A stretch of DNA of 17,022 nucleotides from Holophaga sp. (GTDB lineage: Bacteria > Acidobacteriota > Holophagae > Holophagales > Holophagaceae): the NCBI GenBank assembly GCA_030691225.1, contig JAUYES010000175.1, positions 1 through 17,022 on the forward strand, given 5' to 3'. Positions 1-7,882 of the stretch are shown in pieces. The first letter of the stretch is position 1. Each line of letters begins with the position of its first letter. Made by a program: the position numbers and the translations under genes. The notes below the pieces were generated by a model. It saw only the letters and a program-made list of their open reading frames with translations. It had not been told where the DNA came from and ran no database searches.

Positions 1-9
1 CCCCCTGTC

Positions 10-864
10 ATGTACCCTCCCACACCTCCGGTACCCTGGGCCGATCCCGCCGAGAATAGTCCAATTGGACTCACGGCGGAGTTCGACGACGCTCCCCTCC
101 AAGCGCCCGTGGCTCCACCCGCGGTGCTCACGGCTCCGCCCACACCTGCCCGCAAAGGATTGGAAATCCCCAAGCTTCTGCGTGGACTCGAATCCGAAAT
201 TCCACAGTGGCTTAAAACGCCCAAATTTGTTGGTTCCTTGATAGGTGCAGTAATCATTGTGAATCTGGCCTTTCTTTGGTTCAGGGCCCATCGGAAAGAT
301 GTCCTACTTGCCAATGCCATTGAGGATTTCCGCGCCTCGGCACAAACCCCTGCCACACGAAATAACGATGCTCTGGAATTTTCCGAAAGCGCCACTCAGA
401 TTCGTAAAGAGGCTGAATCCCTTTTGGAAAAGCAGCCCTTGCTGGCCTATTACCGCGGACAAGAACTCATTCGACTTAACCCTTTGGACGCTCCTGCGGC
501 TCAACTGATGGGTCGGGCAGAGTCGCTCATGGAGCAAATGCCTACGACCGGCAAGGGCTCCATGAAAGAAATCGAAAAACTACTCGCCAACGGCGATCTA
601 GATGGTGCCCGCAACGCGCTAGCCAGCCTGCTTCATGGGAACCCCAACGACCCCGAACTCAAGGAAAAAACAGCTCGCGTGATACTTTCTTTGACCGAAA
701 TCTACGCACTCAAAGAACGGTGGGGCGATGCGGAGGATCAACTCAAAGAAGGCCACATCATGTTCCCCACGGACAAAACCTGGGCCCTTCGATTGCAACT
801 TCTCGGTCGAATCAAGGAACTCCGCGCGGATGAGCGGAAAGCCTGGATCCAGCTTCTGGGTTAA
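10..864 (+). CDS. Single-pass membrane protein with Pro-rich N-terminus and TPR-like C-terminal region (possibly 5'-partial)
   Basis: I do not recognise a named family. Residues 1-50 are rich in Pro and Ala and look disordered. One hydrophobic segment lies at about residues 73-91 and is followed by a basic stretch, so the N-terminal part is probably cytoplasmic and the rest (about 92-284) outside the membrane. The C-terminal part is helical with TPR-like character (alternating Ala/Leu helices, a phrase like 'NGDLDGARNALASLLHGNPND'). The ATG at 10 is the first start seen, but the frame is open to the window edge, so the true start may lie upstream. The next gene begins two bases after the stop, which suggests co-transcription. 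TPR-type scaffolding is an inference; no catalytic motif is visible. Confidence 0.7.
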   Translation: MYPPTPPVPWADPAENSPIGLTAEFDDAPLQAPVAPPAVLTAPPTPARKGLEIPKLLRGLESEIPQWLKTPKFVGSLIGAVIIVNLAFLWFRAHRKDVLLANAIEDFRASAQTPATRNNDALEFSESATQIRKEAESLLEKQPLLAYYRGQELIRLNPLDAPAAQLMGRAESLMEQMPTTGKGSMKEIEKLLANGDLDGARNALASLLHGNPNDPELKEKTARVILSLTEIYALKERWGDAEDQLKEGHIMFPTDKTWALRLQLLGRIKELRADERKAWIQLLG

Positions 865-866
865 CT

Positions 867-1574
867 GTGGGCGCGCGCGGTTTCTGCCCTAGTTGCCACC
901 ATCGACTCTCACCTTTTTCGGTGGAATGCCCCGTTTGCGGGCTCAGCCTATCTAGCCAGTCTCTGCCCCGCCCCCTCCTCTTTCAGGCTAGTGCCCTGCA
1001 GCATCAGGCCTCACCAGCAGAGCCACGAACCCAAGCCATTTCCACTCCAGCACTCGGCCGCATTGCTCCAGTTGCCTTTCTCGACTCCGAGACAAGCCGT
1101 AGTGAAGAACCCACACCTCAACAATTAGACACTTCTACGCCCTCTCCAATTCTCGATACGCCCGAAACCTCCTTTTGGCCCTTAGTGCGTGTTGAATTCA
1201 CCGAATTCCTATGGCTAGCCCTCCTAAACGGTCTTTTCATTGGAATCGCCAGCTTGCTCTGTCGTGCATCCATAGCCCGAACCTATGGGGAACTCTGGCC
1301 TTTCCTGGTTCCCGTTCACCTCAGCCTCTCCTGGGCCTTTGTCATGGTTCCCATGGCCCTTACCGGACAATCGCTAATGATGGGTCCACAAGGACTCCTT
1401 CTCGATACCAGCCAACCCGAAAAACGCCTCGCTTTCTCCATTTTCCACCTCCTTTCCGTGCTCCTATTTCCTGTTTCCTTTCTGTGCCTTCTCTTAACAC
1501 CGGATCATCGAACCCTGGCTGAACTCCTCACAGGTCAAGAGATACTCTCTCGACCAAAGCCATTGGTGCGGTAG
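867..1574 (+). CDS. Zinc-ribbon and RDD-like membrane protein
   Basis: The protein has 235 residues. It opens with a double CxxC zinc ribbon (Cys7, Cys10, Cys21, Cys24), followed by a Pro/Ser/Thr-rich linker to about residue 105 and then three hydrophobic segments at roughly 114-132, 143-165 and 190-211. The membrane part resembles the RDD family: a 'GQSLMMGPQGLLLD' stretch in place of the usual GQ-x-LGK-x-xxGLxVxD motif, and 'DHRTLAELLTG' near the end, like the usual 'HRxLHDxLAGT'. RDD proteins are poorly characterised; some move ions or protect against salt stress, and nothing here fixes a role. The start is a GTG two bases after the previous stop, chosen because the zinc ribbon starts at residue 7. 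A clear Shine-Dalgarno is not visible, so coupling to the upstream gene is likely. Confidence 0.75.
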   Translation: MGARGFCPSCHHRLSPFSVECPVCGLSLSSQSLPRPLLFQASALQHQASPAEPRTQAISTPALGRIAPVAFLDSETSRSEEPTPQQLDTSTPSPILDTPETSFWPLVRVEFTEFLWLALLNGLFIGIASLLCRASIARTYGELWPFLVPVHLSLSWAFVMVPMALTGQSLMMGPQGLLLDTSQPEKRLAFSIFHLLSVLLFPVSFLCLLLTPDHRTLAELLTGQEILSRPKPLVR

Positions 1575-1742
1575 AACGGCGGTAAAGTACAAGTAGTGTT
1601 CTGTCTTGTTATTTTGTATTCCTTTTTGGTTATTCAACCTAATTCCTAAATGCCCTTGCTTTTTGTTGGCGACCTACCCATCTTTAATGGCGGCCCCTGT
1701 GTGGCCACCTGCGCCATCAAGCGCTCCTCGAAAGGATTAAAG

Positions 1743-2063
1743 ATGCGAATGCGAACCCTCCTCGGACTTGCTCTGCTGTTAATGGCACTGCCCGCCGTGG
1801 CCCAGCAGAAGGGTAGCGACACCAAAGGGAAGTTCTACTTCAAGAAGAACTGCAAAAGCTGCCACGTGGATGGTGGTTCAGCTAAGCCACTGACACCCCT
1901 CTCCAAGACCCAAGCCCAGTGGAAGAAGTTATTTGAAGGCGGAAAACACAAGGGCGAGCCTTTCACGCCCAAGCTCGGTACGCCTGTACAGTTGCTCGAC
2001 ATCAAGACATTCCTGGTGAACCACGCCTCGGATTCTCCCCAGCCCGAAACCTGTGGCGGCTGA
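1743..2063 (+). CDS. Small periplasmic monoheme cytochrome c
   Basis: This 106-residue protein has a Sec signal peptide (residues 1-20, ending ALPAVA) and one heme-binding CKSCH motif at residues 37-41. After the heme site there is no Met, so the sixth heme ligand cannot be the usual Met; His69 or His94 are candidates. The C-terminus 'PQPETCGG' carries one further Cys. The frame is open further upstream to 1650, but the ATG at 1743 is preceded by AAAGGA at good spacing and begins the signal peptide, so it is chosen. It is the first gene of the molybdoenzyme cluster and probably shuttles electrons in the periplasm to or from the enzyme. Which direction is not visible from sequence. Confidence 0.85.
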   Translation: MRMRTLLGLALLLMALPAVAQQKGSDTKGKFYFKKNCKSCHVDGGSAKPLTPLSKTQAQWKKLFEGGKHKGEPFTPKLGTPVQLLDIKTFLVNHASDSPQPETCGG

Positions 2064-2104
2064 ACCGAACCTGATTCGAACAGTACCTTTACGAAAGGAG
2101 AACC

Positions 2105-3808
2105 ATGCGGTTAACGCATCTCGCTACCGGTCTGTTGATAGGCTTGCCCCTGACAGCTCAGGCACCGGCCTCTGACGACTTCAAGAAACAGCTCGACGAC
2201 CTAAAGAAACAAATCGTCGCCCTTGAAGAAAAAGCCAAAGACCAGGAAAAGACCCTGACCAAGGTCGAAACCAAGGTTGCTCAGGACAACATCGCCTGGG
2301 GCGGTGATCTCCGCACCCGCTTTGATAGCGCGAAATGGGGATTCAAGCCCTACAACCAGTTCCTGGGCTTTGTGCAAAATCCCGGCCCAGGCCCCATGAC
2401 GGGTATGCCCATGCCAATGGCGATGCCCGTACCGGAGCAGGATTATTCCAACCCCGTGCAGTGGTCCACTCGACTGCGCCTGCGGATGGGCATCAGCATC
2501 AGCGAGCACGCCAAGATCATGGCTCGCCTGACCATGTTCAAGGTCCATGGCGGCGCCGACACGCCCATTTTCAATGGCTCGCCCAATACCGTCACCAATT
2601 CCTTCAATAGCGGCAAAGTGCCCACCAACGATACGCTGCATGTTGAACGCGCAAGCTTTGTCTATGACTGGCCCAAGCTGGGTGTGCTCTCCATTGGTCG
2701 ACAAAACACCTCCGATGGACCTCCCTTTGAAGTCCGCGAAGGGGGCGAGCGCCAGGCCACGCCTCAAGCCTTGGCTGTGAACGCCATGGTCGATGGGATT
2801 GGCTGGAAATTCCATCTCGACCAACTCGGCCTTCCTGAGCACACGCTGTTTGGCCTTTGCTACGGCGTGGGCTATGAAAGTGGCTTCGGAGGAGGCGGTT
2901 CCGTAAAATCCAGCGCCGCGCCAGTTGGTTTCAACTTCAGCCATGCGACGATGGCCAATCCTGCCGCTGCCACCGTGCAAGTCAACACCATCGGCCCCTT
3001 GAAAGACACCACCGTTCTTGGCGCCATGTTCGATATGCCGCTCCTCTTCGAAGGCCTTGGCACGGTTCATTCCGCGGCCTTTTACCTTGGCTTCAATCGC
3101 TTCGGCAACATGACGGATATCCCCTTCGGCCAGCTCTCGAACTTTCCCGTGGCCGCAGCGCCTGGCATGGGCGGCATGCCCAGCACTCAGTACGTAACGG
3201 CTACCACCAACCTCGGTGACATGGATCAATGGACCGCCACCTGGAAGCACAAGGTTGGCGACTCCTTCACCTACTTCGGTAGCTTTGGGTACATCAAAAG
3301 CCAACCCAATGGCAAGATCAGCCAGTACGGCGCCTACTGGGATTTTCCCGCAGTCATGCCTCCCGGTTACCCCGCGGGACCCAACGTTCAGCTCACGGGT
3401 TTTGGTGGAATGCTGGGCGACGCCAATGCCAGTCATACCGCCACAGCCTATTACCTTGGCGCCCGCTGGGATGTTCTGGATAACCTGGGCCTTGGCCTGG
3501 AATTTAATCACGGCTCGCCGCGGTGGTTCACGTACAGCCCCGCCACCGGTGAGGCTACCGAAAAACTCGGAGCGCGTGGCAATGTCTGGGAAGCCTACCT
3601 TCACTGGGCCTTTGCCAAGAATGTTGCGTTGCGAGTGGGCTACATCGACTACAAGTTCTCGCATGCCTTCAGCGGCTGGCACATTGCCCCCGCGCCCATG
3701 GCCGGCTCCTGGGAAGACGCCTACGACCTAAATAAGAACCCGATGCTGCAGTACGCTTCCCCCGCCAGCATCAAGAACACTTACGTGTCTCTCGAAGTTA
3801 AGTTTTAG
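2105..3808 (+). CDS. Outer-membrane porin-like beta-barrel protein with N-terminal coiled coil
   Basis: The protein has 567 residues. Residues 1-20 are a signal peptide, residues 24-60 a Lys/Glu/Leu coiled coil, and the rest alternates aromatic and polar residues in the manner of a large beta-barrel, ending in 'YVSLEVKF' with the C-terminal Phe typical of outer-membrane proteins. The coiled coil followed by barrel fits trimeric porins or DUF3373-type proteins found beside anaerobic respiratory genes; this family assignment is from memory and tentative. Residues 91-110 form a Met/Pro/Gly-rich loop. The gene has a strong AAAGGAG site and lies 41 bases after the cytochrome gene. It could admit the substrate of the molybdoenzyme to the periplasm or anchor electron transfer at the outer membrane. 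Confidence 0.8.
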   Translation: MRLTHLATGLLIGLPLTAQAPASDDFKKQLDDLKKQIVALEEKAKDQEKTLTKVETKVAQDNIAWGGDLRTRFDSAKWGFKPYNQFLGFVQNPGPGPMTGMPMPMAMPVPEQDYSNPVQWSTRLRLRMGISISEHAKIMARLTMFKVHGGADTPIFNGSPNTVTNSFNSGKVPTNDTLHVERASFVYDWPKLGVLSIGRQNTSDGPPFEVREGGERQATPQALAVNAMVDGIGWKFHLDQLGLPEHTLFGLCYGVGYESGFGGGGSVKSSAAPVGFNFSHATMANPAAATVQVNTIGPLKDTTVLGAMFDMPLLFEGLGTVHSAAFYLGFNRFGNMTDIPFGQLSNFPVAAAPGMGGMPSTQYVTATTNLGDMDQWTATWKHKVGDSFTYFGSFGYIKSQPNGKISQYGAYWDFPAVMPPGYPAGPNVQLTGFGGMLGDANASHTATAYYLGARWDVLDNLGLGLEFNHGSPRWFTYSPATGEATEKLGARGNVWEAYLHWAFAKNVALRVGYIDYKFSHAFSGWHIAPAPMAGSWEDAYDLNKNPMLQYASPASIKNTYVSLEVKF

Positions 3809-3812
3809 GCCT

Positions 3813-3848
3813 CTACAAGGCTGGGAGCCACGGCTCCCGGCCTTGTAG
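3813..3848 (+). terminator. Strong intercistronic hairpin between porin and molybdoenzyme genes
   Basis: A 16-bp stem (CTACAAGGCTGGGAGC pairing with GCTCCCGGCCTTGTAG, one G-T type mismatch) encloses a CACG tetraloop. It begins five bases after the porin stop and ends shortly before the Shine-Dalgarno of the next gene. No U-tract follows, so full intrinsic termination is doubtful. A more likely role is a 3' stabiliser or processing point that lets the porin be made in excess over the enzyme subunits. Confidence 0.6.
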
Positions 3849-3866
3849 GTTGGAAAGGAAATCTAG

Positions 3867-6029
3867 ATGGAACGCCGATTTTTCATGCAGATTTTAGGCG
3901 CTAGCAGCCTGGTGGGTGTTAACTCGGCGTGCTCGAAATGGTTCGGGAAGCGCAGTTCGGCGGTGCCCTATCGGTTGGGGATACCCACGACTTGCGAACT
4001 CTGCCCCAACAAATGCTCCGTGTTGGCGGATGTCAAAGGTGATCGGATTCATAAACTGAATCCAAATCCTGCCAACCCCAAATCACGCGGCATGTTGTGT
4101 GCACGCGGTAACGCGGCCATTCAGCAGGTCTACGATCCGGATCGACTGAAGCAACCCATGATCCGAGTCGGCGCACGCGGCGAGGGAAAGTGGCGCACCG
4201 TCACCTGGGAAGAAGCCTGGGATTTCGCGGCAGAGAAACTTAAAGCCACCCGCGATAAATTCGGCCCAGAAGGCACGCTTTGGTCCAGCACCGAGGGCTT
4301 TCAGGAAGTCTTCTTCAAGAACCTGGGTCAAGCCTTCGGCTCGCCCAATATCCAGCGCCACCCAAGCCTCTGCCTTTCCTCCATGACCCTGGCCTATTCC
4401 ATGACGTTTGGCACGGTACCCAGCTTCGATTTGCTAAAGGCCGACTACATCATCATGGCCGGCGCCAACCGCTTCGAATCCATCATCACCCCCGACACCA
4501 TGGATCTCATTGGCGGGACCATGAACCGCAAGGCCAAGCTCGTCTACCTGGATCCGCGCTTCACGGTGACCGCTGCCAAGGCCGATGATTGGTTCCCCAT
4601 TCGACCGGGCTCCGACATGGCCTTCATTTTGGCCATGATCCACGTGATCATCCGCGAGGGGAAACACGACAAAGCCTTTCTGGATGCCTTTACCCTCGGC
4701 TTCGACCAGCTCGTGGAGCACGTCAAGCCCTACACGCCGGAATGGGCGGAAGGCGAAACGGAAATCCCGGCCGCGGATATCACGCGCATTGCCCGAGAAT
4801 TCGCCGATGCCGCGCCGCGAGCTGTTTTTTACGCGGGCCGGCGCTCTAGCTGGTACCAGAACGATTTCCAGATGCGCCGCGCCCAGGCCATTCTCAATGC
4901 CATCGTAGGCAATTGGGATCGCGAAGGCGGCATGGTGCCCAACCGCAAGATCGCTAAGGGCGAATTCATGTTCCTGCCCTGGGACGACCCCAAGGCCTCT
5001 CGCGTGGATGAAGTGGAAAAGGACTTTCCCCTCACCAGCGCGAAGGATGGCGTGTACCTGTCCCTGCGCGAACACGTGTTGAAGGGCCAGCCCTATCCTG
5101 TAAAGGCCTGGATGGTCTATAAACAGGATCCCCTCCACTCGGTGCCCGATCAGGGCAAGACGCTGAAGATGATGGAGCAGATGGATTTCATCGGCGTCAT
5201 CGATATCGCCATGAGCGATACCGCGTGGTACGCGGATGTGATCTTCCCCGAAAGTCATTACCTAGAGCGCACCGACCCCATCGAGGTGATGCCGGGCATC
5301 TGGCCCGCTGCCGTCTACCGCCAGCAGGTGGTGAAACCCATCCACGACACCAAACCCTGCCTGGAAATTGTGCAGGGTCTGGCCAAGCGACTGGGGCTCA
5401 ACGACTACTTCGACTACACCATCGAGCAGTGGGTGGAAGCCGAAGCCAAGGAGCTTCCTATCCCCAATGGTTTTGAACATATGAAGAAACATGGCGTGGT
5501 GGCCAGCACGGAGGCCAAGTACGGCACCACCCGCAACGAAGCGCATCGTTTCATCACCAAGAGCGGCAAGATCGAAATCTTCTCGGAGCGTCTGGCAGAG
5601 GCGGGACATGATCCATTGCCTGTGTACACGCCCCAGCCTCAACCCCCCAGCGGGAAATTCCGGCTTGTGCTGGGCCGCAAGGCCACGATTACCCATGCCG
5701 GGCTGGCACATCTTCCCTGGCTAAACGAACAAGTGCCCACCAACGATCTTTGGCTCAATCCAGTTCCAGCAGGCCAGATGGGCATCCGCAGCGGGGATTG
5801 GCTGGAGGTTTCCAGCACCTCGGGCAAGGTAAAGATTCAGGCGCGTGTTACCGATGAGATCCGCCCCGACTGCGTGTTCATGCTGCACGGCTTCGGTAAA
5901 AAATCTCCTTGGCTGAAGCGCACCTTCAACAACGGTGCCGCCGACGCCATCCTGCTGGAAACCGCCTGGGACAAGGTGAGCGGCAATGCCGCGATGCACG
6001 AAACCTTTGTCAGCATCGTAAAGACCTAA
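3867..6029 (+). CDS. Molybdopterin oxidoreductase catalytic subunit, PsrA/PhsA-like
   Basis: This 720-residue protein is the catalytic subunit of a complex iron-sulfur molybdoenzyme. Residues 1-22 form a Tat-type signal (ERRFFM followed by a hydrophobic stretch), so the folded enzyme is exported to the periplasm. A [4Fe-4S] site of form CxxCxxxC...C is at Cys43, Cys46, Cys50 and Cys78. Cys169 in 'HPSLC' is the likely molybdenum ligand. The later part has the molybdopterin dinucleotide-binding domain (from about 'FRLVLGRKATITH'). Length and order of motifs fit polysulfide, thiosulfate or tetrathionate reductases; arsenate reductases are usually longer. The substrate is not proven. A GGAAAGGA ribosome site precedes the ATG. 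Partner subunits follow at 6267 and 6830, after a 237-bp gap holding a repeat. Confidence 0.88.
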   Translation: MERRFFMQILGASSLVGVNSACSKWFGKRSSAVPYRLGIPTTCELCPNKCSVLADVKGDRIHKLNPNPANPKSRGMLCARGNAAIQQVYDPDRLKQPMIRVGARGEGKWRTVTWEEAWDFAAEKLKATRDKFGPEGTLWSSTEGFQEVFFKNLGQAFGSPNIQRHPSLCLSSMTLAYSMTFGTVPSFDLLKADYIIMAGANRFESIITPDTMDLIGGTMNRKAKLVYLDPRFTVTAAKADDWFPIRPGSDMAFILAMIHVIIREGKHDKAFLDAFTLGFDQLVEHVKPYTPEWAEGETEIPAADITRIAREFADAAPRAVFYAGRRSSWYQNDFQMRRAQAILNAIVGNWDREGGMVPNRKIAKGEFMFLPWDDPKASRVDEVEKDFPLTSAKDGVYLSLREHVLKGQPYPVKAWMVYKQDPLHSVPDQGKTLKMMEQMDFIGVIDIAMSDTAWYADVIFPESHYLERTDPIEVMPGIWPAAVYRQQVVKPIHDTKPCLEIVQGLAKRLGLNDYFDYTIEQWVEAEAKELPIPNGFEHMKKHGVVASTEAKYGTTRNEAHRFITKSGKIEIFSERLAEAGHDPLPVYTPQPQPPSGKFRLVLGRKATITHAGLAHLPWLNEQVPTNDLWLNPVPAGQMGIRSGDWLEVSSTSGKVKIQARVTDEIRPDCVFMLHGFGKKSPWLKRTFNNGAADAILLETAWDKVSGNAAMHETFVSIVKT

Positions 6030-6035
6030 AAAAAA

Positions 6036-6235
6036 TTCACCACAAAGAACACAAAGGGCACCGAGAAAAGCAAAAGAAGAAGGCACAAAGATGAAAAGAA
6101 AGACACCAAGCCTGACTGCGCAATTCGTGCCTTCTCTTCCGGCCGGTTGCCACGCCTTTGTTCGATTCCCCTCTGTGCCTTTCTTTTCATCTTTGTGTCT
6201 TTTTTCTTTGTGTCCTTTGTGCCCTTCGTGGTGAA
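6036..6235. repeat. 200-bp imperfect inverted repeat of the 'HKEHKGHKE' intergenic type
   Basis: The left arm starts TTCACCACAAAGAACACAAA and the right arm ends in TTTGTGCCCTTCGTGGTGAA, which is its near reverse complement. An inner block (CACAAAGATGAAAAGAAAG, about 6084-6102) also recurs inverted at about 6176-6199. The centre is GC-rich around GGCCGG. Transcribed, it would form one long stem. Similar purine-rich arms, giving spurious peptides full of His-Lys-Glu-Gly, are scattered between genes of many unrelated bacteria. It is probably a non-autonomous, MITE-like element that landed between two operon genes. No clear target-site duplication was seen. Confidence 0.8.
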
Positions 6236-6266
6236 CCGCTTTTAGCTTTTGGAATTCGAGGTACCC

Positions 6267-6821
6267 ATGGCTCAAAAAACCAAAAAACGCTACGCGATGG
6301 TGCTCGACTCCCGTAAATGCATCGACTGCAAGGCCTGTATCGTGGCTTGCAAGGCCGAGAATGATGTCCCGCTCGGCGTGTTCCGCAATCGCATCATCGT
6401 GGAGAAGGCGGGCGAGTACCCCAAGCTCCGCATGAGTTTCGACCCCGAACAGTGTCATCACTGCGAAAACCCAAGCTGTGTGCGAGTCTGCCCAACTGGC
6501 GCCAGCTATCAGCGAGAAGATGGCATCGTGCTCGTAAAGTACGACGATTGCATCGGGTGCAAGTACTGCATCATCGCGTGTCCCTATGATGCCCGGTACC
6601 ACAACCCCGAAACCCACACCGTGGGCAAATGCACCTTCTGCGCCCACCGGGTGGATCACGGCGAATTGCCCGCCTGCGTGGAAACCTGCCCCAGCAAGGT
6701 GCGAGTCTTCGGAGACCTCAACGATCCCAAGAGCGAACTTCATCAGCTTCTGGCCTCACGTCGCCATCAGGTGATGAATCCCCAAACGGGCAACGGCCCT
6801 CAGCTTTACTACCTTCTGTAG
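6267..6821 (+). CDS. Four-cluster [4Fe-4S] ferredoxin subunit, PsrB/PhsB-like
   Basis: This 184-residue electron-transfer subunit carries 16 Cys in four groups (18/21/24/28, 63/66/71/75, 95/98/101/105, 122/125/137/141), the standard arrangement for four [4Fe-4S] clusters in the DMSO reductase/NrfC/PsrB family. It should carry electrons between the membrane anchor and the molybdopterin subunit; it has no signal of its own and is presumably exported with the Tat-targeted catalytic subunit. A TTG at 6249 would add six residues, but the ATG at 6267 follows GAGG at good spacing and gives the usual family N-terminus. The stop is eight bases before the next start. Confidence 0.9.
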   Translation: MAQKTKKRYAMVLDSRKCIDCKACIVACKAENDVPLGVFRNRIIVEKAGEYPKLRMSFDPEQCHHCENPSCVRVCPTGASYQREDGIVLVKYDDCIGCKYCIIACPYDARYHNPETHTVGKCTFCAHRVDHGELPACVETCPSKVRVFGDLNDPKSELHQLLASRRHQVMNPQTGNGPQLYYLL

Positions 6822-6829
6822 GAACTGAT

Positions 6830-7810
6830 ATGCGCGAACCCGTCTGGGAATACCTCATCGTCAACTATCTCTTTCTCGGCGGTCTTTCTGCCGGGCTGTT
6901 CTTTGTCTCGGCCCTGGCCACCTGGCTTCAAGAGGAGGGCCGCCCGGCATTTCCCCATATTGCTCGTTGGGGTGCGCTACTGGCGCCCTGGCCCGTGAGT
7001 CTCGGCTCTTTCTTGCTCATCTTTGATTTGGGCAAGCCCTTTCGCTTCTGGAAGCTCTTTTTTACCTTCCATTGGCAAAGCCCCATGTCCATTGGCTCCT
7101 GGCTCCTCGTGATCTTTACCATGCTCACCATGGCGTATCTCTGGGCCTGGCTAGAACCCGAAGAGCGAACCCGACTTTTGAATTTCATTCCCACCAAAGT
7201 AAGGCAACGAATCCCAGTCAAAGTCGTGAAGTGGCTGGAACACGATCTTTCCTTTTGGCGGCGTGAACTGGCCATGGCGGGCTTTCCATTGGCCGTGAGC
7301 GTGGGCATCTACACCGGCGTGCTGCTGGGCGCGGTTCAGGCCCGACCCTTCTGGAATACCAATTTGGTGGCCCAGATGTTTTTGTTCAGTGCCCTCTCCA
7401 CAGGCACCGCAACCCTAATCCTGGTGCGACTCTTTGATAAGAAACAGCCCGTCGCCCTGGCCGAGATGCGGTTTCTCTATACCCTGGACATCTGCCTGAT
7501 CCTGATCGAATTTTTCATCGTTTTGCCGTATTTGATTCACGGCAAGCTCTCCGTCTTGGCCGTTCAAGATGCCTTGGCCCAGGTGCTGGGGGGGCCCTTC
7601 ACCTTCACCTTCTGGGTGCTCTTCCTGGGCTGCGGGCTCCTGACGCCCCTACTCATCGAGCTCTATGAATTCAAACCGGTGCTCCTCGGCCAAGGCCCGC
7701 TCCATATCAACCCAAGGTGGGCGATTACGGCCGCCGGACTGGTCATCCTAGGTGGCTATGTGCTGCGCTATGTCTTTGTCTTTGCCGGTCAAGCCAGCGG
7801 GTTCCGCTAG
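6830..7810 (+). CDS. NrfD/PsrC-family membrane anchor subunit
   Basis: The 326-residue protein has about eight to nine membrane helices and the N-terminal 'NYLFLGGLSAGLFF' segment typical of NrfD/PsrC proteins, which bind menaquinol and exchange electrons with the ferredoxin subunit. The same frame is open upstream to 6629, inside the ferredoxin gene, but the ATG at 6830 begins the usual family N-terminus and has TAGGA, overlapping the previous stop, as ribosome site. This close spacing implies translational coupling. It completes the catalytic/ferredoxin/anchor trio of a quinone-linked periplasmic enzyme. Confidence 0.9.
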   Translation: MREPVWEYLIVNYLFLGGLSAGLFFVSALATWLQEEGRPAFPHIARWGALLAPWPVSLGSFLLIFDLGKPFRFWKLFFTFHWQSPMSIGSWLLVIFTMLTMAYLWAWLEPEERTRLLNFIPTKVRQRIPVKVVKWLEHDLSFWRRELAMAGFPLAVSVGIYTGVLLGAVQARPFWNTNLVAQMFLFSALSTGTATLILVRLFDKKQPVALAEMRFLYTLDICLILIEFFIVLPYLIHGKLSVLAVQDALAQVLGGPFTFTFWVLFLGCGLLTPLLIELYEFKPVLLGQGPLHINPRWAITAAGLVILGGYVLRYVFVFAGQASGFR

Positions 7811-7816
7811 TTTACA

Positions 7817-7837
7817 AATTGGTGATGCTCGCCAATT
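7817..7837. promoter_or_regulatory. Dyad upstream of the Rrf2 regulator gene (candidate operator)
   Basis: Half-sites AATTGGTGA and TCGCCAATT are inverted around a 3-base centre TGC, with eight of nine positions paired. It lies just after the NrfD stop and 46 bases before the chosen Rrf2 start. Rrf2-family regulators bind dyads of about this size and often control their own gene. Autoregulation is inferred from position only. It could also be a weak RNA hairpin ending the upstream operon, although no U-tract follows. Confidence 0.45.
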
Positions 7838-7882
7838 CCGATGGGGCTATCGTCTATAAAGACCCTCACCCTGGAGCCATCC

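Noticed and set aside
1575..1742. Possible riboswitch or promoter before the cytochrome gene
   Set aside because: No convincing -35/-10 pair, sigma-54 site or known riboswitch core could be recognised, although a promoter must exist nearby.
2201..3682. 493-codon minus-strand open frame opposite the porin
   Set aside because: It is the antisense shadow of a gene with clear signal peptide, barrel pattern and C-terminal Phe, and has a His/Gly/Ala-rich composition without domain motifs.
5071..5080. Palindrome AACACGTGTT inside the molybdoenzyme gene
   Set aside because: It shares the CACGTG core but lacks the GTTNC/GNAAC arms of parS, and it is in coding sequence.
5721..6743. 340-codon minus-strand frame spanning the repeat and parts of two operon genes
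   Set aside because: It consists of shadows of the molybdoenzyme and ferredoxin genes joined through the repeat, whose His-Lys-Glu text is a known source of spurious proteins.
6629..6829. Upstream extension of the NrfD frame inside the ferredoxin gene
   Set aside because: The ferredoxin frame here carries conserved cluster cysteines, and the family N-terminus plus ribosome site put the NrfD start at 6830.
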